Source: Streptomyces tailanensis
GTDB lineage: Bacteria; Actinomycetota; Actinomycetes; Streptomycetales; Streptomycetaceae
DNA: 64,000 nucleotides
NCBI RefSeq assembly: GCF_008386495.1
Contig: NZ_VTHJ01000018.1
Span: 62,001-126,000 of the forward strand
Direction: 5' to 3'
Below are positions 28,221 to 36,464 of the stretch, one piece after another (position 1 is the first letter of the stretch; each line of letters starts with the position of its first letter). A program made the translations under genes and the position numbers. A model generated the notes under the pieces. That model did not search any database and had not been told where the DNA came from. It saw only the letters and a program-made list of their open reading frames with translations.

Positions 28221-29459
28221 CTAGGCCGGTGGTACGACTCTGCCCGTCACCTCGCCCAGGCCCACTCTCGTGCCGTCTGGGCCGGGGGCCCAGGCCGTGA
28301 GGGTTACCTCGTCGCCGTCTTCCAGGAAGGTGCGTTTGCCGTTGGGGAGGTCGAGGGGGTCGCGGCCGTTCCAGGTGAGTTCCAGGAGGGAGCCGCGTTG
28401 GGTGGGGGAAGGGCCGCTGACGGTGCCTGAGCCGTAGAGGTCGCCGGTGCGGAGGGAGGCGCCGTTGACGGTCATGTGGGCCAGTTGTTGGGCGGCGGTC
28501 CAGTACATGGTGGAGAAGGGGGGGTCGGAGACGGTGTGGCCGTTGATGGCGACGGTGATGCGGAGGTCGTAGCCGCCGGGGTCCTCGGTGGAGTCGTCCA
28601 GGTAGGGGAGCAGGTCGTGGGTGCGGGGCGGAGGGGGCACGCGGGCTTCGTCCAGGGCGTCCAGCGGGGTGATCCATGCCGATACGGATGTGGCGAAGGA
28701 CTTGCCGAGGAAGGGGCCCAGGGGGACGTACTCCCAGGCCTGGATGTCGCGGGCGGACCAGTCGTTGAGGAGACAGAGGCCGAAGACATGGTCCCGGAAG
28801 GAGGAGAGGGCCACCGGACTGCCCATGTCCGAGGGGGCTCCGACCACGAAGCCGACCTCCGCTTCGATGTCGAGGCGGGTGGACGGGCCGAAGAGCGGAG
28901 CCGGGTCCGTGGGGGCTTTGCGCTGGCCGGAGGGCCGTACCACGTCGGTACCGGAGACGACAACGGTGCCTGATCGGCCGTGGTAACCGATGGGCAGATG
29001 CTTCCAGTTGGGGGTCAGCGGGTCCGGTGAGTCGGGACGGAAGATCTGGCCGACGTTCCGGGCGTGGTTCTCCGAGGCGTAGAAGTCGACGTAGTCGGCG
29101 ACCTCGAAGGGGAGGTGGAGCGTGACGGAGGAGAGCGGGTGGAAGTGGGGGGTGATCGTTTCGCGGTGCGAGGGGACCGTCAGCCAGGCCGTCAGGGCGC
29201 GGCGGATGTCCGACCAGGCGGTGCGGCCCGCGGCGAGGAACGGGTTGAGGGCGGGGTGGGCGAGGAGGGAGGCGTAGGGGGAGCCGAGGGCCTGTGCCGC
29301 CGCGCCCGCGTCCAGGACATGGTCCCCGAGGCGGACCCCGACCCGGCGGGTCTCGGAACCGGCCGGGGCGAAGACGCCGTAGGGGAGGTTGTGCGGGCCG
29401 AAGGGGTGGCCTTCGGGGACGTCGAAGGGATCGCCCTCGGGGACATCGAAGGGGGGCAT
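28221..29459 (-). CDS. fahA: Fumarylacetoacetase
   Basis: A 412-residue enzyme that hydrolyses fumarylacetoacetate to fumarate and acetoacetate in tyrosine/homogentisate degradation. The N-terminal SH3-like domain (FGPHNLPYGVFAP) precedes the catalytic alpha/beta domain: YVDFYASENHA near 123-133 has the first metal ligand, YHGRSGTVVVSGT near 158-170 the catalytic His region, DIEAEVGFVVG near 201-211 and LLNDWSARDIQAWEYVPLG near 237-255 further metal-binding and substrate residues, and SGTVSGP near 360. Length is that of bacterial FAH. I chose ATG 29459 (MPPFDVPEGD) over the in-frame start at 29510 because homology begins there. No other homogentisate gene lies in the window. Confidence 0.92.
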   Translation of the reverse strand: MPPFDVPEGDPFDVPEGHPFGPHNLPYGVFAPAGSETRRVGVRLGDHVLDAGAAAQALGSPYASLLAHPALNPFLAAGRTAWSDIRRALTAWLTVPSHRETITPHFHPLSSVTLHLPFEVADYVDFYASENHARNVGQIFRPDSPDPLTPNWKHLPIGYHGRSGTVVVSGTDVVRPSGQRKAPTDPAPLFGPSTRLDIEAEVGFVVGAPSDMGSPVALSSFRDHVFGLCLLNDWSARDIQAWEYVPLGPFLGKSFATSVSAWITPLDALDEARVPPPPRTHDLLPYLDDSTEDPGGYDLRITVAINGHTVSDPPFSTMYWTAAQQLAHMTVNGASLRTGDLYGSGTVSGPSPTQRGSLLELTWNGRDPLDLPNGKRTFLEDGDEVTLTAWAPGPDGTRVGLGEVTGRVVPPA

Positions 29460-29652
29460 CGGGTGCTGCCTCGCTCTCGTGTGTTCCGTCGTTCCGTCTG
29501 GTCGCGGCACACGTTACGGGGGAGTGACGAGAACGGGGAGTGTCTAAAGAGTTCGCAATGTCCTGATAGGTGATGGTCGGAGGGAAGGGTTCCGGCTTAG
29601 CTTCCTCTGGGGGACGCGGACGGGGTGGGTCCGGGTCCGGTAGGGGGGACAC

Positions 29653-30930
29653 GTGGGGGGACCCGTGGCCAGGGGCGTTCGGGGTGCGCCGATTCCTGTG
29701 GATCGGAGCGTTCCGGGGCTCATCGTGAAGTTCGGTGACTATCCGCTGCACCATGGCGGGGTGGGTGCCATCCGCAGCCTGGGGCGGCTGGGCGTGCCCA
29801 TGTATGCGATCGCGGAGGACCGTTGTACACCGGCCGCCGTCTCGCGGTATCTGCGGCGGGCGTTCGTATGGCGGACCACCGGGACCGAGGAGCCCGAGCG
29901 GCTGGTGGAGGGACTGCTCGGGATCGGGCGGAGGATCGGGCGGCCGACCGTACTCATACCGACCGACGAAGAGGCCGCGGTGCTCATCGCCGAGCACCAG
30001 GACTCGTTGCGGGCGCGGTTCCTTTTTCCGTGCGTCGACGCCAAGTTGCCCCGGCGGCTCGCCAGCAAGCAGGGGCTGCACGAGCTGTGTGCCGAACACG
30101 GGATCCCCAGTCCCGCGGGCGTCTTTCCACAGTCGTACGAGGAGATCGAGCGGTTCGCCGAGCGGGCGCGCTTTCCCGTGGTGGCCAAGAACCGGGAGGC
30201 GTTCGAGCGGCGCAGCAGGCCCGCGGTGAACGGGACCACGAGGATCCCCGACCGGGAGGGGCTGCTGCGGCTCGCAGGGGGATGGGGCGAGCGGCCCGGG
30301 GTCGTCCTTCAGGAGTATCTGCCCCGCGAGGACGCCGAGGACTGGATCGTGCACGCCTGCTTCGACGCGGAATCGACGCCGCTGGCGATGTTCACCGGCG
30401 TGAAGGTGCGGTCGTGGCCGCCGCACGCGGGAATGACGGCGAACGCGTACATAGTCGATAATCCGGAACTCGCGGATATCGCCGCACGTTTCATCAAACA
30501 GATCGGCTTTACCGGCGTCATCGATCTGGATCTGCGGTTCGACAGGAGGGACGGGCAGTACAAGCTTCTTGACTTCAACCCACGGATGGGCGCGCAGTTC
30601 CGGCTCTTCGAGAACGAGGCGGGGATCGATGTCGTGCGCGCCATGCACCTTGATCTGACCGGGCGTTCGGTGCCGGAGGGGGAGCAACTCGCCGGACGTC
30701 GGTACATCGTGGAGAACATCGACCTGCCGGCCCTGCTCGCCTACCGGCGCAGTGGGTACACGACGCCGCACGCGCCGGCCCGCGCGAGCGGTACGGAACT
30801 GGCGTGGTTCGCGGGTGACGACCCGCTGCCGTTCCTCACGATGCTGGCGCGCTTCGTACGGCCGGGGGCGAAGCACCTCCATCAGCTGTGGCGTGCCAGG
30901 CGATCAGCGACAGTCGGCAGGACCCAGTAA
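29653..30930 (+). CDS. ATP-grasp carboxylate-amine ligase
   Basis: A 425-residue ATP-grasp enzyme of the type that joins a carboxylate to an amine through an acyl-phosphate. The N-terminal segment VKFGDYPLHHGGVGAIRSLG and the ATP-grasp core FPVVAKNREAFERR (about 175-188), VVLQEYLPREDAEDWIVHAC (about 217-236) and GVIDLDLRFD/LLDFNPRMGAQF (about 291-317) give the nucleotide- and Mg-binding residues, including the Asp and Asn of DFNPR. The substrate is unknown; D-aspartate or peptide ligation is seen in relatives. The start GTG 29653 and GTG 29665 both have GGGGGGAC upstream. The next gene, 60 bases on, is probably co-transcribed. Confidence 0.85.
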   Translation: MGGPVARGVRGAPIPVDRSVPGLIVKFGDYPLHHGGVGAIRSLGRLGVPMYAIAEDRCTPAAVSRYLRRAFVWRTTGTEEPERLVEGLLGIGRRIGRPTVLIPTDEEAAVLIAEHQDSLRARFLFPCVDAKLPRRLASKQGLHELCAEHGIPSPAGVFPQSYEEIERFAERARFPVVAKNREAFERRSRPAVNGTTRIPDREGLLRLAGGWGERPGVVLQEYLPREDAEDWIVHACFDAESTPLAMFTGVKVRSWPPHAGMTANAYIVDNPELADIAARFIKQIGFTGVIDLDLRFDRRDGQYKLLDFNPRMGAQFRLFENEAGIDVVRAMHLDLTGRSVPEGEQLAGRRYIVENIDLPALLAYRRSGYTTPHAPARASGTELAWFAGDDPLPFLTMLARFVRPGAKHLHQLWRARRSATVGRTQ

Positions 30931-30990
30931 GTAGGGCCCATGAGCATGACTCACACGAAGTAGGCACATCGCGTCCTGGGGAGGGACTTC

Positions 30991-32193
30991 GTGATTCAAC
31001 CGGTAGCAGTCGTCGGTGCCGGGCCGTTCGGCCTGTCCACCGCCGCGCATCTGCGGGCCCAGGGAATTCCGGTCCGCGTCTTCGGCGAACCCATGGTGAG
31101 CTGGCGGGACAACATGCCCGCCGGGATGCTGTTGAAGTCGACCCCGGTGGCGTCGAGCATCGACGCCCCGCAGCGCGGTCATACCCTGCTCGACTACTGC
31201 GACGTGGCGGGGATACGGCGCCTGGTCGCCGACGAGGACATCATTCCGGTGGGGACCTTCATCTCCTACGGGGAGTGGTTCCAGCAGCGGCTCGTGCCGG
31301 AGTTGGAGCGGGTGCGGGTCGTGTCCGTGGACCGGAACAAGGGGGGCGGCTTCGAACTGAAGTTGGATTCGGGTGAGTTGTTCGCGGCGCGGGCCGTCGC
31401 GGTGGCGAGCGGGCTGTTCGGGCTCGCCCATGTCCCGGGCGAGCTGGCGCGGGCGGCCGTCGACGGACCCGCCCCCACGGGGCCCGTCTCCCACAGTTCC
31501 CAGCACCATGACCTGAGTCGGTTCGCCGGCAAGGAGCTGATCGTCGTGGGCGCGGGCCAGTCCGCCCTGGAGACGGCGGTGTTGGCGGCCGAGGCGGGCG
31601 CACGGGTGCGGGTCGTCGCGCGTGGGCGTGGGGCCGTGGCCTTTGGCGCACCTCCCTGGAAGCAGCCCAGGCTTCGCCCCGAGTCGCCGTTCGGGCGGGC
31701 CTTCTCCCTGTGGGCGCTCAGTTATTACCCGCACCCGTACCGGTATCTGCCTGCCGGCGCACGCCACTACCTGGTCCGCCAGGTGCTCGGGCCGCTGGGC
31801 GCGTGGTGGTTGCGTGAACGGTTCGAGGGGCGGGTGGAAGTGCGGGAAGTCGCGCGGATCGTGCGGGCGGGCGCCGTCGACGGACGACCGTTGTTGGCCG
31901 TTCAGGGCCATGACGGCCGTATCGAGGAGCTGGGCGCCGACCATGTCATCGCGGCGACCGGGTATCGCGTCGACCTCGGGGCGATGGGCTTCCTCGGGCA
32001 TGAGCTGCGTACGGAGCTGGCCGTGAGCCGTGGTGCGCCGGTGCTGGGGGCCGGGTTCCGGTCGTCGATACCAGGGTTGTACTTCACGGGGTTGCCGGCG
32101 GCGGTGTCGTACGGGCCGGTGATGAGGTTCGTGTGCGGGACGGAGTTCGCGTCGCCGCGGTTGGCTCGCCATCTTGCGGCGGCACATGGATGA
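30991..32193 (+). CDS. FAD/NAD(P)-dependent oxidoreductase, flavin-monooxygenase-like
   Basis: A 400-residue two-dinucleotide-fold flavoprotein. The FAD motif VAVVGAGPFGLSTAAHLRAQ begins at about residue 5, and the second, NAD(P)H-binding motif LIVVGAGQSALETAVLAAEA is near 181-200. HVIAATGYRVD near 320 is the ATG-type FAD closing motif of class B monooxygenases and lysine/ornithine hydroxylase relatives. GTG start with GGGAGGGACTTC upstream. It follows the ATP-grasp ligase by 60 bases on the same strand, so the two may form a small-molecule ligation/oxidation pair; the product is unknown. Confidence 0.85.
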   Translation: MIQPVAVVGAGPFGLSTAAHLRAQGIPVRVFGEPMVSWRDNMPAGMLLKSTPVASSIDAPQRGHTLLDYCDVAGIRRLVADEDIIPVGTFISYGEWFQQRLVPELERVRVVSVDRNKGGGFELKLDSGELFAARAVAVASGLFGLAHVPGELARAAVDGPAPTGPVSHSSQHHDLSRFAGKELIVVGAGQSALETAVLAAEAGARVRVVARGRGAVAFGAPPWKQPRLRPESPFGRAFSLWALSYYPHPYRYLPAGARHYLVRQVLGPLGAWWLRERFEGRVEVREVARIVRAGAVDGRPLLAVQGHDGRIEELGADHVIAATGYRVDLGAMGFLGHELRTELAVSRGAPVLGAGFRSSIPGLYFTGLPAAVSYGPVMRFVCGTEFASPRLARHLAAAHG

Positions 32194-32342
32194 GAGCGCG
32201 GCGGAGCCGCATATGTGTACACCCCGCGCCCCTTGACGAGCGCTGCTGCCGACGGCGTTGATCAAGTCCCGCTGAACTGCCGTTCGGGAAAGGGGCGTTG
32301 ACGATGGAGGGCTGTGGGGCTGTCGGGGGGTCGGACGTCGTC

Positions 32343-32359
32343 CGGTTCGGGTCGAACCG
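32343..32359. promoter_or_regulatory. Inverted repeat before HAD gene
   Basis: CGGTTCG and CGAACCG flank a three-base centre, 30 bases before the HAD-family ATG. It could be an operator or leader hairpin. Confidence 0.3.
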
Positions 32360-32388
32360 ATGGGGCGTGACATCCGTATTCTCTGATC

Positions 32389-33225
32389 ATGGCCGCTCCC
32401 ACCGCATATTCACTCATCGCCACTGACCTGGACGGAACGCTCCTGCGCAGTGACGACACGCTCTCCGACCGGTCCCTCGCCGCGCTGGCGCGGGCCACGG
32501 AGGCCGGTGCTCAGCACCTCGTGGTGACGGGACGGCCGGCGCCGAGAGTCCGCCCGCTGCTGGAGGACCTCGGCGGCAGGGGGCTCGCGGTGTGCGGACA
32601 GGGCGCGCAGTTGTACGACCACGGCGCGGACCGGCTGCTCTGGTCCGTCACCCTGGACCGGGAACTGGCCGAGACCGCGCTCGGCAAGATCGAGGCGGAG
32701 GTCGGACAGGTGTACGCGGCCGTCGACCAGGACGGGGTCGACGGCCTCACCCTGATCGAGCCCGGCTACCTCATGCCGCACCCCACGCTGCCCGCCGTAC
32801 GCGTGCTGCGCCGGGACGACCTGTGGTGCGAGCCGATCAGCAAGGTGCTGTTGCGCCATCCGTACCTGTCCGACGACGAGTTGGCCTCGGCGGCGCGCAT
32901 GGCGGTCGGTTCGCTGGCGACGGTCACCATGTCGGGGCCCGGCACCGTGGAACTCCAGCCATGCGGCATCACCAAGGCGACGGGCCTCGCCCTGGCCGCC
33001 GAGCATCTCGGACTGACCCCGGGCGAGACCATCGCCTTCGGTGACATGCCCAACGACATTCCGATGTTCGACTGGGCCGCGCACGGGGTCGCCATGGCCA
33101 ACGCCCACCCCGAACTCAAGGCCGTCGCCGACGAGGTGACCCTGTCGAACGAGGAGGACGGGATCGCGGTGGTGCTGGAGAAGCTGTTCGCCCCCGTGCG
33201 CCCAGGACCCGTGTCCGCGGGATGA
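32389..33225 (+). CDS. Cof-type HAD-IIB phosphatase
   Basis: A 278-residue haloacid-dehalogenase phosphatase for a small phosphorylated metabolite. Motif I ATDLDGTLLRSDDTLS (about 8-23) has both catalytic Asp residues, VTGRPAPRVR near 45-54 is motif II, a Lys in CGITKATGL near 194-202 is motif III, and FGDMPNDIPMFDWA near 220-233 is motif IV. The large inserted cap between motifs II and III marks the Cof/IIB class. ATG 32389. No neighbour tells the substrate. Confidence 0.9.
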   Translation: MAAPTAYSLIATDLDGTLLRSDDTLSDRSLAALARATEAGAQHLVVTGRPAPRVRPLLEDLGGRGLAVCGQGAQLYDHGADRLLWSVTLDRELAETALGKIEAEVGQVYAAVDQDGVDGLTLIEPGYLMPHPTLPAVRVLRRDDLWCEPISKVLLRHPYLSDDELASAARMAVGSLATVTMSGPGTVELQPCGITKATGLALAAEHLGLTPGETIAFGDMPNDIPMFDWAAHGVAMANAHPELKAVADEVTLSNEEDGIAVVLEKLFAPVRPGPVSAG

Positions 33226-33266
33226 TCCGCCGACACGGGCCCTGGTCGGTCACCGGTCTTCTTCCG

Positions 33267-33312
33267 GTCCGGGCCTCAGTACGGGCCGCAGTCCGGGCCT
33301 CAGTACGGGCCG
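33267..33312. repeat. 24-bp tandem duplication at the 3' end of the LysM/transglycosylase gene
   Basis: A 22-base sequence starting GTCCGGGCCTCAGTACGGG occurs at 33267-33288 and again at 33291-33312, a period of 24. The right copy contains the gene's stop codon; the left copy repeats the coding end GPY plus stop beyond it. Confidence 0.85.
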
Positions 33313-34064
33313 AACACGTTGTCGATGGAGCCGTACCTCGCGGCGGCGTAGTTGCACGCCGCCGTGATGTTCGCGACCGGGTCGTAGGGGTCGTACGCCG
33401 TGCCCGAGACGTGGTACGCGGCGAAGGTCGGGTCGATGACCTGGAGGAGGCCCTTCGACGGGGTGCCCGCGGCGGCGTTGGAGTCCCAGTTGTTGATGGC
33501 CTGCGGATTGCCCGAGGACTCGCGCATGATGTTGCGGTAAATACCGTCGTACGTCCCGGGAATCCCCTTTTGCTGCATGACGTCCAGCGCCTCGCGGATC
33601 CATCCGTCGAGGTTGTTCGCGTACGTCTTGACCGACGCCGGCGTCGTCGTGGAGCCGTTGCTCGACGTGTCGGACGCGGCGGAGTTCGAGGACGCGGACG
33701 TCTTCGTCGACTTCACCTTCAGCTTCAGGCCCGGGCGAATCAGCTGCGGGTTGCTGCCGACAGTCGCGCGGTTGTCCTGGTAGAGCCGCTTCCAGCCGCC
33801 GCTCGTGCCGTACTTCCGTGCGATCGAGGAGAGGGTGTCGCCGGAGACCACGGTGTACGTGAGGGTCTTGGCCTGCGCCGCGGCCGGCGCGGACTGCGGG
33901 GCCGCCTGTACGGAGGTGACGGCGGCCTGGGTGGGCTGGGCGGCGCTCGCGGTCGTCGCGGCCGTGAGCGGCAGGGCGAGTACGGCCCCGCCCGCGCCGA
34001 CGGCGATGACGCCACGGGTGAACGGATTGGTTCTGGGGCTGCGGTGTTTGCCTCGTCCGGGCAT
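33300..34064 (-). CDS. Secreted LysM/lytic transglycosylase wall hydrolase
   Basis: A 254-residue exported enzyme that cuts glycan strands of peptidoglycan. A basic start and hydrophobic segment ending near TASA (about 41) make the signal peptide. A LysM domain (YTVVSGDTLSSIARKYG, about 69-85) binds glycan, a Ser/Thr/Lys-rich linker spans about 115-145, and the C-terminal transglycosylase domain has catalytic Glu in NIMRESSGNPQAI (about 178) and SKGLLQVIDPTF. I placed the start at ATG 34064, which has GGAG 8-9 bases upstream; the open frame continuing upstream is the riboswitch leader. Expression should fall when c-di-AMP is high. Similar Streptomyces wall hydrolases act in germination and sporulation. 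Confidence 0.92.
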   Translation of the reverse strand: MPGRGKHRSPRTNPFTRGVIAVGAGGAVLALPLTAATTASAAQPTQAAVTSVQAAPQSAPAAAQAKTLTYTVVSGDTLSSIARKYGTSGGWKRLYQDNRATVGSNPQLIRPGLKLKVKSTKTSASSNSAASDTSSNGSTTTPASVKTYANNLDGWIREALDVMQQKGIPGTYDGIYRNIMRESSGNPQAINNWDSNAAAGTPSKGLLQVIDPTFAAYHVSGTAYDPYDPVANITAACNYAAARYGSIDNVFGPY

Positions 34065-34079
34065 GGTGGATTCCTCTCC

Positions 34080-34306
34080 GGCGCCTGCGAGGTGAGCTGT
34101 CGGGTTCGGGCGGGAGGTGCCCGGCCGCGCGCGTCGTCCAGCGATCGCGGTGCGTGCTGCGTTCGCTGTGCGTACTGCGCGCGACTTCACCCCGAGCCGG
34201 TCCTGATGGGGAAAGTCGGACCGGCGGCTTACCTGGGTCCCCCGCTCCTGCCGTGCGCGGATGAGTGGTGATGGGTGGGGAGTCCGGGCAGTGGCAGGAT
34301 TCGGCG
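34080..34306 (-). ncRNA. c-di-AMP riboswitch (ydaO/yuaA type)
   Basis: The leader of the LysM/transglycosylase gene carries the conserved pieces of the ydaO class in order on the minus strand: CCGAATCCTGCC (about 34304-34293), its pairing partner GGCAGGAGC, the GGGGGACCCAGGTAA loop (34243-34229), GGGGTGAAG (34193-34185), and the highly conserved 3' end GACAGCTCACCTCGCAGGC (34101-34083). The 3' end is directly followed by the ribosome site GGAGAGG. In actinobacteria this class senses c-di-AMP and turns wall-hydrolase genes off. Identified from sequence motifs and spacing; folding was not computed. Confidence 0.9.
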
Positions 34307-34944
34307 GTCCGTCCGGACGAGGTGTGAACGTATGCGAGAGCACACGATCGGAACAAGCCCTGACTTTGCGGATTGATGTAGTTGACCTTGACTTTGTCGG
34401 ATATGTGCCGCGGTTTCGGGTGGGCGGTGGAGCTCAACTTGCCTTCCGCAAACGGGAAGTCGGCGAGGGTGGGCGAACGGTGGCGCCGGGCGTGCGTGAC
34501 TCAACTCACGGGAGGAGTCGGGTGAAGCGAGTGGTATGCCGCAATTCGGTCAACTCGGGCTGGGGGGAGAGCTGCGAGGGAGGGGCGAGAAGGGTGTCCG
34601 GTCGGCCGTGTGCGGTGGGCGTCCCCGGGGGAGGGGTGGGCACTCGGGCAGGGGCGGCTTGCGAGCCTCGCGGGTCGATGGGCGGGTGCGCGTCGCGCGT
34701 CGACGGACGGGTGCAGGTTGCGCGTCGATGGGTACGGCCGCGTATCGGTTGATCAAGAATATTGCGCAGCTGGTCCCATACCGCCCTGGCCGAACCCCTG
34801 GGTGCTCGTGGTGATCGAAAGGTGACCGGATACGCTGACTCGGGTGATGGCAGCGACAGATCGACAAACCATGTCATCGACCGTGAGACCGACCTAGACC
34901 GACCGTGTGACCGTCAGTAGACGTCAGCAGACAGGAGAACCCTC
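34307..34944. other. Intergenic region upstream of riboswitch and prenyl synthase
   Basis: About 640 bases. The left part should contain the promoter of the riboswitch transcript on the minus strand. The middle (34500-34750) is G-rich with repeated short words and no coding bias in any frame. I cannot name a promoter for the prenyl synthase with confidence. Confidence 0.5.
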
Positions 34945-35955
34945 GTGACCGTCGTCGAGCCGTTTGGGCTGAGCGCGCGGGACCAGGCTCTCGAAGCCGA
35001 TGTCCAGGCCGGACTGGCTGCCGTCGAAGAGGGTCTCCTCGAGGCCACCAAGAGTGAGGTCCCCTTCATCCAGGAGGCCGCCCAGCACCTGCTGCGCGCC
35101 GGCGGGAAGCGGTTCCGGCCGCTGCTCGTGATGCTCGCGGCGCAGTTCGGTGATCCGTACTCGCCGGGGATCGTGCCCTCGGCCGTGGTGGTCGAGCTGA
35201 CGCATCTCGCCACGCTGTACCACGACGACGTGATGGACGAGGCGGACGTGCGCCGGGGTGTGCCCAGCGCGAATGCCCGCTGGGGCAACTCGCTGGCCGT
35301 CCTCACGGGTGACTTCCTCTTCGCGCGGGCCTCGCACGTCCTCGCCGACCTCGGTCCCGACGCCGTCCGCATCCAGGCCGAGGCCTTCGAGCGGCTGGTG
35401 ACCGGGCAGATCCTGGAGACCGCCGGTCCGCGCGACGGACGGGACCCGATCGACCACTACCTGGACGTCCTGGGCGGCAAGACCGGATCGCTGGTGGCCG
35501 TGGCCGGCCGTTTCGGCGCGATGATGTCGGGTGCCGACGAGACCGTGGTCGACGTGCTCACCCAGTACGGGGAGCGGCTCGGCGTCGCCTTCCAGCTCGC
35601 GGACGACGTGCTGGACATCGCCTCCGACTCGCACGAGTCCGGCAAGACGCCGGGGACCGATCTGCGTGAGGGTGTGCCGACCATGCCCGTGCTGAGGCTG
35701 CGCGAGCGGGCCGGGCGGCTCGGGCTGCCGGACGACATCGCGCTCTGCGAGCTGCTCGACTCCGATCTCACCGATGACGCGCGGCACGCGGAGGCGCTGG
35801 CCCGGCTGCGGGTCCACCCCGCGCTGGAGCGGGCCCGCCGGGACACTGTCCGGTACGCGGAGGAGGCGCGGGCCGTGCTGGCGCCGCTGCGGGAGTGCGG
35901 GGCGAAGGTGGCGTTGGTCGAGCTGTGCGATGCGGTGGTGCACCGGGCCGGTTAG
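34945..35955 (+). CDS. Long-chain all-trans polyprenyl diphosphate synthase
   Basis: A 336-residue enzyme that extends allylic diphosphates with isopentenyl diphosphate to make the side chain of menaquinone. GGKRFRPLL (about 52-60) precedes the first Asp-rich motif HDDVMDEADVRRG (about 92-104). The second, FQLADDVLDIASD, is near 215-227. Small residues before the first Asp motif fit a long product (C40-C50), not farnesyl diphosphate. GTG 34945 is preceded by AGGAGA. With menG and the geranylgeranyl-reductase-type gene it completes a menaquinone set near Complex I. Confidence 0.9.
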   Translation: MTVVEPFGLSARDQALEADVQAGLAAVEEGLLEATKSEVPFIQEAAQHLLRAGGKRFRPLLVMLAAQFGDPYSPGIVPSAVVVELTHLATLYHDDVMDEADVRRGVPSANARWGNSLAVLTGDFLFARASHVLADLGPDAVRIQAEAFERLVTGQILETAGPRDGRDPIDHYLDVLGGKTGSLVAVAGRFGAMMSGADETVVDVLTQYGERLGVAFQLADDVLDIASDSHESGKTPGTDLREGVPTMPVLRLRERAGRLGLPDDIALCELLDSDLTDDARHAEALARLRVHPALERARRDTVRYAEEARAVLAPLRECGAKVALVELCDAVVHRAG

Positions 35956-36464
35956 GCGCCCTCGCCGGGACCGTCCTCGCCGCCGGCCTGAACGGTGCCG
36001 ACGGGGGTACCCGCGCAGGGTGGGCCCGCCGTGTCCAACTCCAGCTCTTCGTGATGAAGCCCAACTCCGGTACGCCGCAGTGGATCGCGCCCGACCGCAG
36101 CGCGGTCACCGGGGCACTCATCTCCTACGTGTGCATCAACCGCTGGAGCTAGGACGCCAGTTCGAGAGGCGGGCCTCCCGTAAGGGTCAAGGGTTCGACC
36201 GGCGGCGCTGCCTCCAAGGGTTGTGGACTCGACCGGCGGCGTCTTCCTTCAGGGACCCCTACGGGTTCGAGGGGAGGCGCCGCCTCGTGTTGTCATCCCT
36301 GGCGGCTCGCCATGTCATCCCAGAGCAGTACGCCGAGTTGGCTCCCGAGGCTGACGACTCTCACTGGCCGATTTGGTCAGATAGGCATCACCACTCCTCA
36401 CCGATTCGGGTGAGAATGGCGGCGCTAAGCGAACGCCGCCGCCGACGACGGAGGTAAGGCACAC
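35956..36464. other. Intergenic region with a short coding relic
   Basis: About 510 bases. A relic reading frame at 36018-36152 is listed separately. The rest shows a repeated word CGACCGGCGGCG (two copies about 40 bases apart near 36200-36240) and an inverted-repeat-rich stretch to 36300, probably terminator-like, then the leader of the LolA-fold gene ending in GGAGG. Confidence 0.4.
36018..36152 (+). pseudogene. 3' relic of an unidentified gene
   Basis: A 44-codon frame ending at TAG 36152 reads as a plausible protein C-terminus: FVMKPNSGTPQWIAPDRSAV and then a hydrophobic end with CINRWS. Upstream the frame dissolves into the region after the prenyl synthase without a start or ribosome site, so I read it as the tail of a deleted gene. 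I do not recognise the family. Confidence 0.3.

Noticed and set aside
28144..30882. A 912-codon minus-strand frame across the fumarylacetoacetase and ATP-grasp genes
   Set aside because: Pro/Arg-rich shadow; both real genes have clear catalytic motifs.
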